NCBI GenBank assembly: GCA_022885665.1
Contig: JAGQDJ010000045.1
Location: 434,001-498,000 of the forward strand
DNA length: 64,000 nt
DNA from: Triops longicaudatus
Taxonomy: Eukaryota; Arthropoda; Branchiopoda; Notostraca; Triopsidae
Direction: 5' to 3'
Shown here: positions 10,799 to 22,819 of the stretch, piece after piece
Position numbering within the stretch: the stretch's first letter is position 1
How the letters are laid out: each line of letters starts with the position of its first letter
Notes under the pieces: model-generated
Seen by the model: the letters and a program-made list of their open reading frames with translations, nothing else
Told to the model about the DNA's origin: nothing
Databases searched by the model: none
Translations under genes and position numbers: made by a program

Positions 10799-12189
10799 TT
10801 AGACCATAAGATTTACAGGACCTAAATCAGGAACGCTAGGCACACTAGACCTTAACTCCTCCACCGTACAGCAATACATATAACCTCTGGCAAAATTGGT
10901 TCTAGCCCACGTGGCCCACGTTATTTGCGAACATACATCCGTACAAAGCACGTCATCACTTGTCAGTTCTGTAATATGTGGGTTGTTAATTCCTACAAAG
11001 GCCACGGCTTCGTTAGTCGCCGGGTCGTGCACCACTCTCCAGAAATACTTCGGAACCGGAAGGTACCCAACATTATTGGTATCGAAATACAAATAAATCG
11101 GAACTTGATTGTTATTGCCATCCGCTAAAGTCAGAATGCCGGAAGTTCCCGTATAGATTGTCAACGTTCTCTGGCGAGCAGTGGCTTCATCTCTTGTACC
11201 GTATTCTAGCCATTTCCAGTTACCGTTGTTAAAAGCTTGCCACTGGGGTGCAGCGTTGATGTAATAGTAGGTGGCATCCTGGTGTGCGGTGAAGACGAAA
11301 TCGGCATCTGGCGACAGATGTCCTCGGGCAAAGTACCACTCTTTAGAAGCGTTAAAGTAAAGATTAGCCTGAGTCGGTCCCAAAAGTACCGTCAGCGTCT
11401 CCAATTCGCTTTTTTGGGTGTAGGCGTCCTCTACTGGTATCGACCCGAAATAGTTGTCCTTCTTGAACGAAGGCCTTGAGTCATCTTTATCTTTGGCTTC
11501 AATGGCCGAACCGTACAACGGATGGGTTGTATACAAGGTAATTGAATTGACTTTATCGTGACAGACTTGAAACTGGTCGACAAAGGTTGAGTTTATGTCC
11601 CAGCCTATGTTGACTAGCGTCCCTGCCTCGTTTGCCCCGCAAGACGTACTTTCGCGTAAAGTCTCTTGGACTTGCTCAACGCAACCCATATCGTCGTACC
11701 CATAATTACCGCTTGTGTCGCCCTTGAAGGTGAAAGTGCCATCCAAGCATTGCCCAATTGCACTGGGAGTCGTTGTTTGCAATAGATAATTCCCTGAACC
11801 TGGACAAGCTATTTGCACTTCCTCATTTGCGGAGAACTGAAATTGGCGCGAAGTGCCGGTTAAAGTTGGCAAGACCCAGGTGTTGTTGACATCGACCAAT
11901 AACGGACGGTACGCTAGCAAGCTAACGTCCAAATCAACCGCACAAGCAACTGAATATTAAGCTTTTAATTAGCATTTAATTAAAACTCAATTTAATTAAA
12001 ACTCCTCATTTACTTTTTTAAGAAGAACTCCTCTGATTCTTTACCTGTGTCCAAAAGAACGCTGTTGCCACTTTTCTCTGGTACTTTCCGTCCAGTAGTA
12101 GTAGTCTGAAATGGAAAGGCTATCACCACGTCTGTTAAGCTAACGCTGATTAAAAATGCGAAAGGTAGTAGTGAAGTAGACAACTTCAT
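10799..12189 (-). CDS. Secreted DNA/RNA non-specific endonuclease (dsRNase-like)
   Basis: Two exons, 12045-12189 and 10799-11949, joined in phase, give 431 residues. The start is the ATG at 12189-12187 (MKLSTSLLPFAFLISV...), a signal peptide of about 25 residues. An upstream in-frame ATG at 12219-12217 sits only about 20 bases from the TATA box and would be at or before the transcription start. After a Cys-containing N-terminal region comes the Endonuclease_NS domain. The catalytic box ARGHLSPDADF has its His near residue 259, and INAAPQWQAFNNGNW follows with the Asn expected to bind the metal. Insect gut dsRNases carry these same two blocks. Such enzymes cut nucleic acids with Mg2+ outside the cell and can destroy ingested double-stranded RNA. 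Both key blocks are intact, so it should be active. Preference for dsRNA over DNA cannot be read from the sequence. Confidence 0.93.
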
Positions 12190-12237
12190 TATTAAATTTA
12201 TAAATAATCTTAGCAGCATTTATTTTTACACGGGTGA

Positions 12238-12248
12238 TTTTATATATA
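12238..12248 (-). promoter_or_regulatory. TATA box of the dsRNase-like gene
   Basis: On the minus strand TATATATAAAA spans 12248-12238. A start site about 30 bases downstream falls near 12217, which selects the ATG at 12189 rather than the one at 12219. No TCAGT initiator is visible at the expected place. Confidence 0.55.
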
Positions 12249-13139
12249 GGCACACCCGTATCAGCATGAGAGCATATACTTGTGGTGAGAAAGTTCACAT
12301 TAAGCGCCTTCTGTTGCTCTATAATTACGTGTGAAACTTGTTATTGCCTATCAGTTCCGTGAAGGCGTCATAACGGAACGGAAAGTTGCAGCTGTTTAAT
12401 TAGCAAAGCTAAATCAATCCCAACTGGTTGATAAATACAAGCGTATAATGATTTTATGCCAATGATAATTGTGAGTTATTTATATTTTCAGGAGACAGTC
12501 TTCAGAACTTTTGAAGTTACTGAATGACGCTGAGCCGTAATGTGTTCAAATCGTACTAGTGAAAGACAGAGATAAAGCTAAGGTATACGTCGAATGAAAC
12601 TTGTATCCCCACTAAACGAGTTCCACATCCGATGTTTCGTTCGAAATAAAGATGTCCAGGAAATTTCCACTCCGTGCTTCATAGCTCACGTAACTTTAAG
12701 CTACGCTCAAAATCCTAAGGCACTGTAATTCAAATTCAATCGAAGTAGACTCCTTTAATTTCAAAACTTGTGTTTTCTTCATAATGTTTTCAATCCTCGT
12801 TGGGTACCTAACAATAATAAAAGCCCGGTTAAATACCAACCGTCGTGCGCAAAGAAATCCCCCTCCGAAAAAAAGGAATGCTTTCGGAAGTTCTTTATTC
12901 GAACGCAGGTCAGAAATGAAATGAAATAAGTCTCTTTTCACAGTCCCTCTATATTTCTGTTTTGTGTCTGTCGGTTTCCCAATCAGTTGTCTTCTAGAAA
13001 GGCTGACAGAAAAATTATTAAGAAAATGTATACAAGTCAAACTTTAGCCCAGCGTGTTAGCCCAGCTTGTCTCTGCAGGACAAGAACGAAAGTCAAGAAT
13101 CAGTTGCAAAAATGTTTGGTGATGATCAGCGAATGAGTT
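12249..13139. other. Intergenic stretch without a supported gene
   Basis: No exon-like frame or clear repeat is seen. An open frame on the minus strand (12696-13040) has no motif and ordinary base composition. Downstream lie the pogo/Tigger-like remnant and then about 1.1 kb (13437-14578) of featureless AT-rich DNA up to the first P450 gene. Confidence 0.45.
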
Positions 13140-13436
13140 TAACAATATACAAATGAAGAAGGAAAACTTTCTGGACGGCTGGCGGAAGAGCTTAAACTCA
13201 AACCGTAAAACTTACACTTGAAGCAAAAAGAACTGAAAAGTCTGAAGATGTAGACGAATTTTTGCTAGAATGGTTAAGCCAGGCTCGCAGCAGGCAACTG
13301 TTATAAATGGACAGCTTATAATGGAAAAAGCCGAGCCATTTCTAATCGCGACAAATAGGCACCTCGGATTTGCATTCTAGCTCGTGTAACTTCACTTAAC
13401 TGGTCGGTCCCAAGCCTATACAGCTAAGCGAGTTCT
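13140..13436 (+). mobile_element. Decayed pogo/Tigger-like DNA transposon fragment
   Basis: A broken reading frame contains EDVDEFLLEWLSQARSR at 13242-13292 and, after a frameshift, INGQLIMEKAE (about 13303-13335). The same order is known from the CENP-B/Tigger DNA-binding region (VDEAL..WF.QARS, then SGP.L.EKA). A right-end-like sequence, GGTCGGTCCCAAG...TAAGCGAGTTCTACTG, follows at 13402-13432 and matches the right end of the element at 23711-24276. The left end and most of the transposase are missing. Stops and frameshifts make it inactive. Confidence 0.55.
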
Positions 13437-14578
13437 ACTGTGATTGCACAGTAAGCTTGCAAATAGAACAAGTCATTAAAGTTATAGACAAATGCTTATA
13501 TTTTAATTGACAGCTTTTTATAACTTCAAGGTTCATTCTTTCTACGTTTAAACTTTTGTTTTTATAAAATAACAGAAGGTACTTTTCTGTTGTACATCCC
13601 CTCGATTTTGTTTGATGGATCATGGGGTGTGCATTACATTTGAGTTGCCAGTAATGTACTATTCACAGTAGGCGACAAAATAACGCGCTTGAAATTTCGC
13701 AAGCGATGATCTCGATTGCTCGTTTCATTTTTTTCTAGCGCCGATGGAGAGAAAACGAGCCCACGTTCGCCACTAGAACGCCATATAACGGATTCATAAC
13801 TTTTATCGTGTACCGAGAGAAGATAATCTACAAGAATGTGAGTAGTCCTATCTATCCACTGTTGATTGGATGTGTGTTCTGCTCCAGTGCTCTAAGCTAG
13901 AACACAAGATCAGACGATACCTTGTTTAAATGCCTTTTGATACTTCTAATTATACTTTTGCTATTTCGTATTATACTTTTGGTACTTCTTAGTTTACTGT
14001 TTGAGTCTTATCCGTGTTTACTTTCTGTTATGAAGGTATTATTTCTCTAAGTTTTAAGAGATTTTTTGTATACATCATAGTAATTATAATTAGTTTTTGG
14101 TACTTCCTTCATATACGCCCCGTAAAATTACTGCTCTTATATTGTCGCCGTTTCAGATACAAATAGTTTTTTTTGTAAAACTTTTGCACTGAATAGCTTC
14201 AATAGATGTAGTCAAACTAGGATTAGCAAGAACTTTGCAAAAAAGTGAACAATTGTGCAACAAAATAGGATTAATTTACGTCACAGACTACCGTCACAAT
14301 TACAGTGTTCCTATCCCTTTGGTTTGTTCTCGTGCGCTTCTGGTGTGAAAATTTTACCTATTTTAACTTGACTTAACTTAATTCAATGTAATCTAACCTA
14401 GAATTCACGGGGCGTACAATAAAGTAGTAGTCTACCAAGAAAAGTACCTAAATTTCTTCTGAAACTCCCGCTCGGTATCTTTTCTAGATGAATGCCATCT
14501 ATTTTTGCTCTGTGTGTTAAATTTGTTTACATGCTAATGTTTTGACTACTTGTGCACATGCGCTAGAGTGCTGATACA

Positions 14579-17500
14579 ATGGCGACTCTCATCCACTTTA
14601 GCTTATTAACACCTCTTTTCATTGTATTAGCGACTGTAATAGCCTTAGCCATTGTTATTTCAAAGTATTCAAACTGGAAACGTAATGCACAGCTTATCAA
14701 CAAAATTCCTGGACCACCGTCAACATTCTTATTTGGAAATATCCTTGATTTCAGCAGTCGGTCTTTCTCTGGTAATCAGAGCTAGTGATATTCGAAATTA
14801 ACCAGTTATTTGAACATCCAGGAGTAAAATATAGACGTCGTTTTCCTAGTTAACTAAGCTGGAAGTAAGTGCTAATATGTCCATTTCGTATATCTCGCAG
14901 AAATAACTGAGCTGTTTGCGTTTGAGTATCCCAAACGCTATGGCAGGCTGTACAGATTTTGGTCGTGGCTTTCTCCTCAAATTGTCGTCTGCAATCACCG
15001 CGATTTACAGGTAGACTTACCTCACTACTTTTGACGTCAGTCTTAATTTTTCTGTTCAACCTTTTAGGTACTCTTACCAAAAATGAATTTCATAAACAAG
15101 AGCTACGATTATTACGAAGAGTGTATGACCAACTGGGTTGGCAAACAGAATTTGATTTTTGAATCAGGTATTTGAAAACAAAGTTTAGTAATTTGCGTAA
15201 ACGTAAAACATTATTTCAAGACTTTTCCTAAAATTACAAGTGTAAAATATCTGCATTTGCTTCTACTCGTTTTATTTCACAAGGACCAAAATGGCATGCA
15301 CAGCGCAAATCATTAACTCCAGCATTCCATTTCCGGATGCTAGAAGATCACTGGTCCGTTGTCCAGCAGCAAACAGCAATCCTTATTGAACAATTAGAGA
15401 TGGAAATGGAGAAAAGTCCAAGCGGATTTGACGTTGCTCCTTTCTTCGATCGTTTGACTTTGGATGTTATTTGCGGTAGAGCATATTTGTGTTTCCAGAA
15501 GAAACGTGCCCTAATCGTGCACTTATTGCCTTACAGAGGCTGCAATGGGCTACAAACTAGAAGCCCAAGCTTACAAGAATCAGGAGTACACACGCGCGCT
15601 TCAAAGGTAAGCGACGTATAAAGGGCTAGAAAAAAAATCGAGGTGAGATAATTAGACTACTTTACCAAACTGTCCATTTTCTTATAGACTTTAGTAAGCT
15701 TGTAGTAAAGTTAACCATAACCTTACCCCCTTACCCCAAGCATAATCTTACCATAGCCTTAACCCATAACCTTACCCCAACCGTAAGTAAAAAGGAGAAA
15801 AATTGATAATTTAGGGAAACTGACTCAGCATCTCACCATAATTTTTACCGAGCCCGAGATATAACCAATAAGCGGGAGGGGCGTCCTGTTAATGTTAACT
15901 TCTGGATAAGCCTCTTACTCGGTTCCCGTGCCCGGACATTGTCCCGGATAACCCAGTACGCTGCTAAGCAGAACAAGTATACAAACAGGCATTTTCACGA
16001 ACAAAATCAGGTGACAGTAACTACTTACAGAAGCGTAATATTGGGCTTTCAAAATTACGAAACTCTCTGCAGTGCCTATTGGCTTAAAGTCTGACGGACT
16101 TTCTGACAGAAAAATGTAATAATTTTTTAATATATTTCACAACAGGAAATCATGCCTAAATTGCGCTTGCACAAACGAAGCTGCCATTGCTAGTCGTCTT
16201 TTTAAATTTCTTTTGCGTGCAAGCTACTGATCGCACATGATTGCACGGTGGAAAAGGCAGAAGTTACATAAACTCGCCAACATTCCCGGAAATTCGTGAT
16301 TTCGTCAGATGCGAAAATTACAATATATCCATATGCTAGATATTATGAATGTAACGATATGCATTATACATGAATGGAGTCCTCTAGTATCGGTTTTGAA
16401 AGATGGAAATGAGAATGACCGATCGGTGTTCCATTTCAAGCGTGGTCGTAATAATAATAAGATGCAATTGAACGTGTTGGCTGTTGTACACACTCAAGGA
16501 GTGGTGAAAATTCTTTCTAGCGTTCTAAACTCAGTTTGAGTTCTGTTTTAATTGTTTTTTCTTTGCTGTACAGGTTAGCGTTAATTTACAATGTAATTCA
16601 TTTTTGAAGTTTTAACTGTTTTAAAGCTTAACAGCCTAAATATTGGGGTAATTAAGCAACGCTCCTAAAAACTTCTAAAAATTTTCTACAAAGCGATATA
16701 AGTCCATTTAAAATAGAATATTGAATTATTACAAGGTTGGACAAATCAAAAAGCTTCCCAGGCGGGTATTTAGTTCCCATAGACTATTCCGATGTCACCA
16801 AGTTACAATAACATTTAGATAGAACACTTTTTTCATGGTTTGGTAGTGGCTTTTCGTCTCTATAAAGACTTTCTGTTACGGAATATTGGCATATGTCCAA
16901 AATGTTTTCCTAACAGGTACCTCTCCTTACCGAGTTTACTGTGAGGGTGTTCTAGATTGGTCTTTGTGAAGTTACATCTCACTAACTCTTGTCTTTTGAA
17001 TTCAGTTGATTTCGTTTCATCACATGGGCTTGAATGAACTGTTTGAATCTGAGACATAGGGTATTAAAAATCACCGTATATATGTTTACAGAGTTCAAGA
17101 AATCGTCATAAATCGTTTGCTCCAGTCGTTGACGCCAAATCTCTTTTTCCGCTGGTCAGCCACTGGTAAAGAGTTTCGTCGGTGTCTTGATATTGTGCAC
17201 TCGCTTCGTCAAACTGTAAAATAATTTCCATCTCTTTTTCTCGTTGCTGCTGGTTTGTAAAAAGAAAGTTTTTCGTTAGGTACTACGAGAAAGAAAAACA
17301 CACTTTTGTGTCGACACTGAACAACTCCTACCTTGTAGTAAGACTTGGACAGGGTTACTGTAAAATTTCGTATAAAATTCTCGATTTTGTTATAGAAAAC
17401 AGATTAGCTCTGCTGGACTTGCTCTTAGTAGCCCAGACCCAGGACTCTGACGTCACTGATGATGAAATTTCTCAACAAGTGGATGCCTTTATGTTTGCGG

Positions 17501-19242
17501 TTAGTATTACTGAACTTACCAACCAGGGCCGTAGCCAGGATTTTGGTTCCGGGGGAGGAGGTTTCAGTTTGCAATTTGATGGGTCATTTTCACCCATGTT
17601 CACCAATATACAATAAAAATTTCGGGTGAGCGTAACCCCCTAGCTACGGACCTTCTTGCGTTCATCACATTTTCGGGAAAAGTCCAAACCTAGTCTTTTC
17701 TCGACAATTTTTTGTAGAGGATATTATTAAGACACTATCAAAAATTTCAGGGACACGATACCACGGCCACTGCTCTAACGTGGACATGTTACCTCTTAGG
17801 GCGACACCCGGAAGTACAAGTAAGCCTTTAACACGTCTTTTCATTTTTCTTTCTTTGATGAACAGATGTTAGTGTGTAATTCAGAAAAATAAAGCTCCCG
17901 GGGCAAGGTGGTCACACCGAGACCTTTCGCAGTGGTCTTAAAAAACAATTACACTGCTTCTGCATAGTCCTCCTTTTTCCTAACAAATTTTCAGTATGTT
18001 CCCTTGTTGGATTTCGACACAGTGAAACAAAACATCTAACTTCAACATGAAAGAATTAGTTACAAAAGCATTGTAAGCAATCGAATTTCTTTGGAAATGA
18101 CTTGGGATGTATTTTTTTTAATACCACTTCAGTGACTGCCACATTCCACAGCGCTGAATTTATAATTCTTTAGGGTCAGGAAGTTTAATTGCACTAATTG
18201 CAGAGCTGTCGAGCTTTAAAAAGTACAGAGCTAAAGACTACATATTTCTCGGTTTGTAGGAACGTTTGTACCAAGAAATTCGGGATTTGTGTCAAACAGA
18301 AGCTGGTCAAGTAACATTGAATGATATTTCCAAGCTTACGTACCTTGATTGTTGCGTTAAAGAGGCGCTAAGGATGTTTCCACCCGTTCCGTTCGTTGGT
18401 CGTGAAGTTTCTGAAAACATTGTCCTGGGTAATCTCAATCATTTCTAAACTTACCGGTCTCTTTTTCAATTATTCGTTAGTTCACTAGCCAGATAATTTT
18501 ATTTCCCCTTTTTACTCACTGTAGGAGGTTACGAAATCCCCGCAGGCAAGAAGCATGTCTTATTTGTCAACATTTATGCATTGCATCACGATCCGGAAGT
18601 TTTTCCAGATCCAGACACATATAAGCCGGATCGCTTTTTGGGTGGTACAGAATTGCCTAATTATGCATATATTCCGTTTTCAGCTGGCCCCAGGAATTGT
18701 ATTGGTAAGATAGCAAAAAGCTTGTTTTTCATGTCCTTCTAAACATATTACAGTGGTCTCCATTTAATTGAATAGCTGTTATTTGAGTATTCCTCTCAAC
18801 TGAAAGAAAGGTTGACAGTCTCATTTAACCTCATTTAAGTCAGTAAAACTACGTGTTTTCGAATACTCCGCCTATATGAATACCGTCCGTCCGGTCTCGA
18901 GCCTAGTCGATTAAGTGGGTTGCACTGCACTTTGATTTTTTTACGTTTTTACTTCATTATGATTCGTGGTGATAGTGCTAAACGAATTAATAATGTGGTA
19001 CGCAGAACCTTTTATTATAAAGGAGGCTTAGGAAACATTCTATAATACGTAATTATGCTGTTGTCTATTGTGGATATTTAGGTCAGCGCTTTGCTATGAT
19101 GGAAATCAAAGGCGCGTTAGTTGAGATGTGCCAAAAGTTTCGTTGGACTTCTATGCAGAAACCCGAAAATCTGAAGCCGATTGCATTCCTTACTTTGAAA
19201 CCCCCGAACGGAGTGATTTTGCAGATGGAAATTCGTGGATAA
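14579..19242 (+). CDS. Cytochrome P450, CYP4-clan, copy 1
   Basis: Twelve exons: 14579-14771, 14901-15010, 15068-15167, 15284-15475, 15537-15606, 17092-17215, 17280-17337, 17396-17499, 17751-17819, 18260-18428, 18525-18704 and 19082-19242. All phases match, giving 509 residues with stop TAA 19240-19242. An in-frame TAG at 14564 supports ATG 14579. Seen in order: an N-terminal membrane anchor, the Pro-rich hinge PGPP, GPKWHAQRKSLTPAFHF, the I-helix FMFAGHDTTA, the K-helix ExxR (EALR), PDRF, and the heme loop FSAGPRNCIG with its ligand Cys. CYP4 enzymes sit on the ER and usually hydroxylate fatty-acid-like substrates; the substrate here is unknown. The I-helix has Ala where many CYP4s have the heme-linking Glu. 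The WLG/LLTSTG stretch kept by copies 2 and 3 is diverged. Exon 7 is the least certain, resting on phase and a GTAAGA donor. Confidence 0.94.
15711..15785. repeat. Irregular CCATAACCTTACCCC repeats in a P450 intron
   Basis: Variants of ACCATAACCTTACCCC recur about four times in the long fifth intron of P450 copy 1 (15607-17091). The rest of this 1.5-kb intron shows no coding signal. Confidence 0.6.
17526..17652. mobile_element. Short inverted-repeat element, CCGTAGCCAGG family (best copy)
   Basis: About 127 bases bounded by GGGCCGTAGCCAGG on the left and CCCCTAGCTACGGACC on the right, near-perfect inverted ends. G-rich and C-rich inner arms flank a TTCACCAATATACAAT core. It lies inside intron 8 of P450 copy 1. 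No transposase is present, so it is non-autonomous. The superfamily is unknown and no clear target-site duplication is seen. Confidence 0.65.
18751..18927. mobile_element. pogo/Tigger-like terminal-repeat remnant in a P450 intron
   Basis: CAGTGGTCTCCATTTAATTG at the left, after TA, and CGATTAAGTGGGTTGCACTG at the right form degenerate inverted ends. They resemble those of the element at 23711-24276. It is 177 bases long, has no coding capacity and lies in the last intron of P450 copy 1. Confidence 0.45.
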
Positions 19243-19295
19243 TGCACGTCAGATATGTTAACAATTGCTGACCTAGGAGAAATGCGTAGTTTTGT

Positions 19296-19301
19296 AATAA
19301 A
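19296..19301 (+). terminator. Poly(A) signal of P450 copy 1
   Basis: AATAAA lies 54 bases after the stop codon, a suitable position for the end of this transcript. Confidence 0.6.
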
Positions 19302-19567
19302 TTTGTAACAGATTGACTAGTGATCTCAATAACACGAAAATAACTTTTTAACTTGACAAGAAAAAAAACTGTTGAATGTAATCCTGTATCGAATTTTTAG
19401 TGAGATTATTGTAAAGTTGTCTGTACGAAGTAGTGTTGCTAATACGAACTTGTCACTGCCACAATCTGCATTTCTCATTAATTCTATTTCTGTGTGCTAC
19501 TTCTTACGTAGAACTTTGAAGGCTGGCTTACATAAGATGGTAACAAAGTATGAAGCATTTGATCCAT

Positions 19568-19710
19568 AACCGTAAGTAGGATTTTGGGTCGGGGGGAGGG
19601 TACTATATGAAATTTTGTTTGGACATTTGCTGTCTCCCTGTCTTTCTTATTATAAAGTAAAAATTTCGGTGGAGTCAAATACCCTACCAACCCCACCTAA
19701 ATATGGCCTT
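19568..19710. mobile_element. Short inverted-repeat element, CCGTAGCCAGG family
   Basis: Starts AACCGTAAGTAGGATTTTGG, followed by a G-run, and ends with a C-rich arm and CCTAAATATGGCC. It is a decayed copy of the 17526-17652 family, lying about 270 bases beyond the poly(A) signal of P450 copy 1. Confidence 0.5.
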
Positions 19711-19924
19711 CATCTGGCCTTAGCATAACTACATAAGCTCATATTACGTATATTAGGTAATAGAACCATTCATCCATTTAAGGGCGCGTATGGCTCCGTC
19801 AGAATACTGGAATTACTAGGATACTAATATCAGGGAAGGGGGAGGGCAATCCACTCTAACTCACATGGTATTCGACATGTAGTCCTCGTTGTTTACGAGC
19901 TATCGCTTATAACCGCAAGGCTAC

Positions 19925-20590
19925 CTAAAGCCAGTGATAGTACCGGATTACCGATTGCTACCAACCACACAACAAAAATGACACAAGGTTTAATTTCGAC
20001 AGTGCGGTTCCCCAAACTGTAGAATATGTAGCCCATGAAAATGCCTATCAAACAGGGCGTTATACGGCACCATGGGTCCAAGTCGTAATCACGAACGTAA
20101 TATTATAACAGCATAATATTAGGACCATCTCTGTACCAAAAAAAGTTAAATCTGGTATTAATACTATGTCGTTACGAATAAGCAATCCATTGTGCATATC
20201 AGCTGAGATTTTTTTGCGAGCTTACGCTGCAAGTACACGCAAGTGGGTGGCTAGTTTTTCATATTCACAATAATCACAGCAATGGCGTTGCATACTACTA
20301 GATCACCTACCCACGAAGGTGATCCCTGCTTTAGGCCAACGCCATGAGGTGTAAGAGAAGAGGGCGAAAAACATTGGCATATCAAGCGCAAAGTATCAGC
20401 TTTTGCCAATGCACTTGGGACACAAAATAGTTTTACTACCAATACATGCGTAGATCTTCTAAGAGTAAGTCTTCTGCGTGTAACTGCGTAAATCTTCTAA
20501 GTGTCCCTCAAGGAGATCAACTTTATCCGTGCCAAAATTGAGAACATGTTGCCACCACACCTTTCTGCACCTATTTGTCCCGTGTGTAAT
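19925..20590 (-). pseudogene. NRF-6-like acyltransferase-3 pseudogene (fragments)
   Basis: Three minus-strand blocks appear in the order found in nose-resistant-to-fluoxetine proteins. The first is CRKVWWQHVLNF near 20569-20534, the 'C..WW..LLyiNN' block. The second is KCIGKS-stop-YFALDMPMFF...WRWPKAG at 20416-20311, matching 'CmgqsWYLavDmq...wrwpk'; TGA replaces the expected Trp codon. The third is YYVRDYDLDPWCRITPCLIG...GYIF at 20102 downward, matching 'kPwtRigpYliGmllGy', with a possible donor at 19924. The family consists of multi-pass membrane acyltransferases. The stop codon, the missing acceptor before block 3 and the missing sequence between blocks point to a dead copy. The order of three blocks on one strand makes chance unlikely, but each block is short. 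Confidence 0.55.
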
Positions 20591-22819
20591 TTTGCCCGAA
20601 AATGATTCTGACCTCATATGGATCTGCGAGTACCGATGGATAAAAGTTGACATTATTTTGGGAAAAACAGGAAAACGCCAAGTGTTAAAAAAAATGCAAA
20701 TGGCAACCCCCTCCCTCCAATCGAAATCGTGGTTATAGTCCTGTATTCAGTAATGATAAATCTTGAAAAACAGAATCTGCGATATTAATGTTTAGTACCT
20801 CTGTAGGTGATGTAGGAACTGTGGTGAGAAAAAAACTGTGGTTATACTGTGTCTATAATCTCCTTTGAGGATTCAGTATGTTTCTCACGATTTGTTTGCG
20901 AAATGCAGAGCATTGAACAATTTTAAATTTCCCGGTCCACCTTCACCTTGTAACCGATTGGTTCAACCTATTTCAACTACTTGATGAAGGTAAATCAACC
21001 TCCAGAGGCCTGGTTAGACTTCTTTGTGTTTCCTTGTACAGTTTATTTTTTCTCACCGTAGTACATGTGCTGAGCAAAAAAAAAAAACTTTACGGAGCAT
21101 GTCACAGAAGTCTAGTCATGTCTCTTGAGGCTGATCTACCTACACTAACTTGAAAAATGACTCGGACTAATCAATTACAAGATGAATGTCAACCGCGAAG
21201 CTTAAAAAGAACGTCACGCAGACAATGCGTAGACAACACACGCACATTATAGGGCGTATTACACATGTCTTTTTCAAACTAAAGTCTTTCACTTTTCATT
21301 ATTAAGGATTGAAGAAAATTTTCAATTATGCCTACCAGAAATTATTATACGATTAAAATACGTCATAGTCATTGTTTTTTTGTACACTGTAATATTTTTT
21401 TATTGACATGGAATCGAAAAACTGCATGAAGTGACAGAGTGGAGTTTACACGATAATCTCAATTGCGGATTCGTAATATTTCCCAGTAGGAATGGGCTAC
21501 ACCTATCACGCCATTTATTTTTATATTTAAATTTCGCGGATGACATTCATCTTGTAAGTGATTAGTCCAAGTCACTTTTCCGGTTAATGAAAGTAAATCA
21601 ACCTGAAATGAAATGCATAATTAGAATTCTGTGACTTGCTTGGTAAAGTTTTTGTTTGCTCAGGACTGTACATTAATAGAATAGTATAACATCTTTTACG
21701 CTTCTTTATTGTGCATAAAGTGCAATAAGAGACTAATGATGCACTGAAAGAGAAAAAAGTTCCAGTAGACACCGTGTTGCTAAGGTCTTGATAAGCCCAG
21801 GAACGCCTATCCTGTGAAGATCATTAATTGTCATTTTTTTTCTTTTTTTTTTTCGAACGAACTTGTAAAAACGTTTATGAATTTCGTATGGTTCGAATAA
21901 GTATTGTACTTATTTCCCGTGAGGAGTGTTGGTATTAGTGTGTATTGATAGAAACTCCAAGTATGACAAACTGAGACAAGCCATTGAAAGGAAACGAATT
22001 CCGTGTAAACAAGCAAGACTTCTTTCCGTGGAATTTTGGTCTTCACATTCCAACTCTTTATCTCCCCATTAATGTTGAGTGTGTACAAACACGGCACATT
22101 AGAATATTTTTCAAAACTAAGAAGCAATGTAAGCTGCATAGGTTCATGATACATCACTGACGATATTGTTACGTCCAAGTTGACTGCAACCAGTTGTACT
22201 AGAATACCTAACGTAGACTGGTCAACACTAGTTGGGTACTAAACGAGACCAAAATAGCGCTCCTCGTAATCGCCTAGGCAGATTGTGAACATCGCAGCAC
22301 AAAGATCCGGGTTCTTTCGTTTGGACCTGTCGGCTACGTCTGCAATCATGAGCTATTCAAGCAAAAATAGCCTTATCGGTGCTAAAGTCAGCCAGTTTTC
22401 ATGAATCTCTGTTATTCTACTGTTGATCCAAGCAGGTCACCGGTACACACATATATTTTCCAAACCACAGTTCTCATTACTGGGGTTGTGGTTCGAGCAA
22501 GCTTAGGAGTGTCCTCCAATGAGCCCTCTCTCCATCAGGTCACCGGTAACCATGTTAACTCTCATTCCATACACATTGTATCCCCCAACCCGTCGTCCTT
22601 TGTAATAATTGAATTTTACCCTTCTTGTGATTGTAATTTTGATACATTACAGCGATCAAAATAATCTAATCTATATAAAGCTCTAAACACAAAAGTTATT
22701 TCCAGCAGATAATACGCGAAGGATCAGCAAATTTTTTTATTGATACTAACAACTTGCATCCACTAGTAACCTGACAATTATACAAGTTTACCATAAATGT
22801 GTATATTTAAAGAAGTCGA
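20591..22819. other. Intergenic stretch without a supported gene
   Basis: No exon-like frame is seen. A C-rich half-element resembling the CCGTAGCCAGG family lies near 20700-20740. A 13-base word CAGGTCACCGGTA occurs twice, at 22433-22445 and 22536-22548, in direct order. Confidence 0.45.

Noticed and set aside
20396..20398. TGA in the NRF-6-like block as a selenocysteine codon
   Set aside because: The family has Trp there and the copy is otherwise broken, so a nonsense change is simpler.
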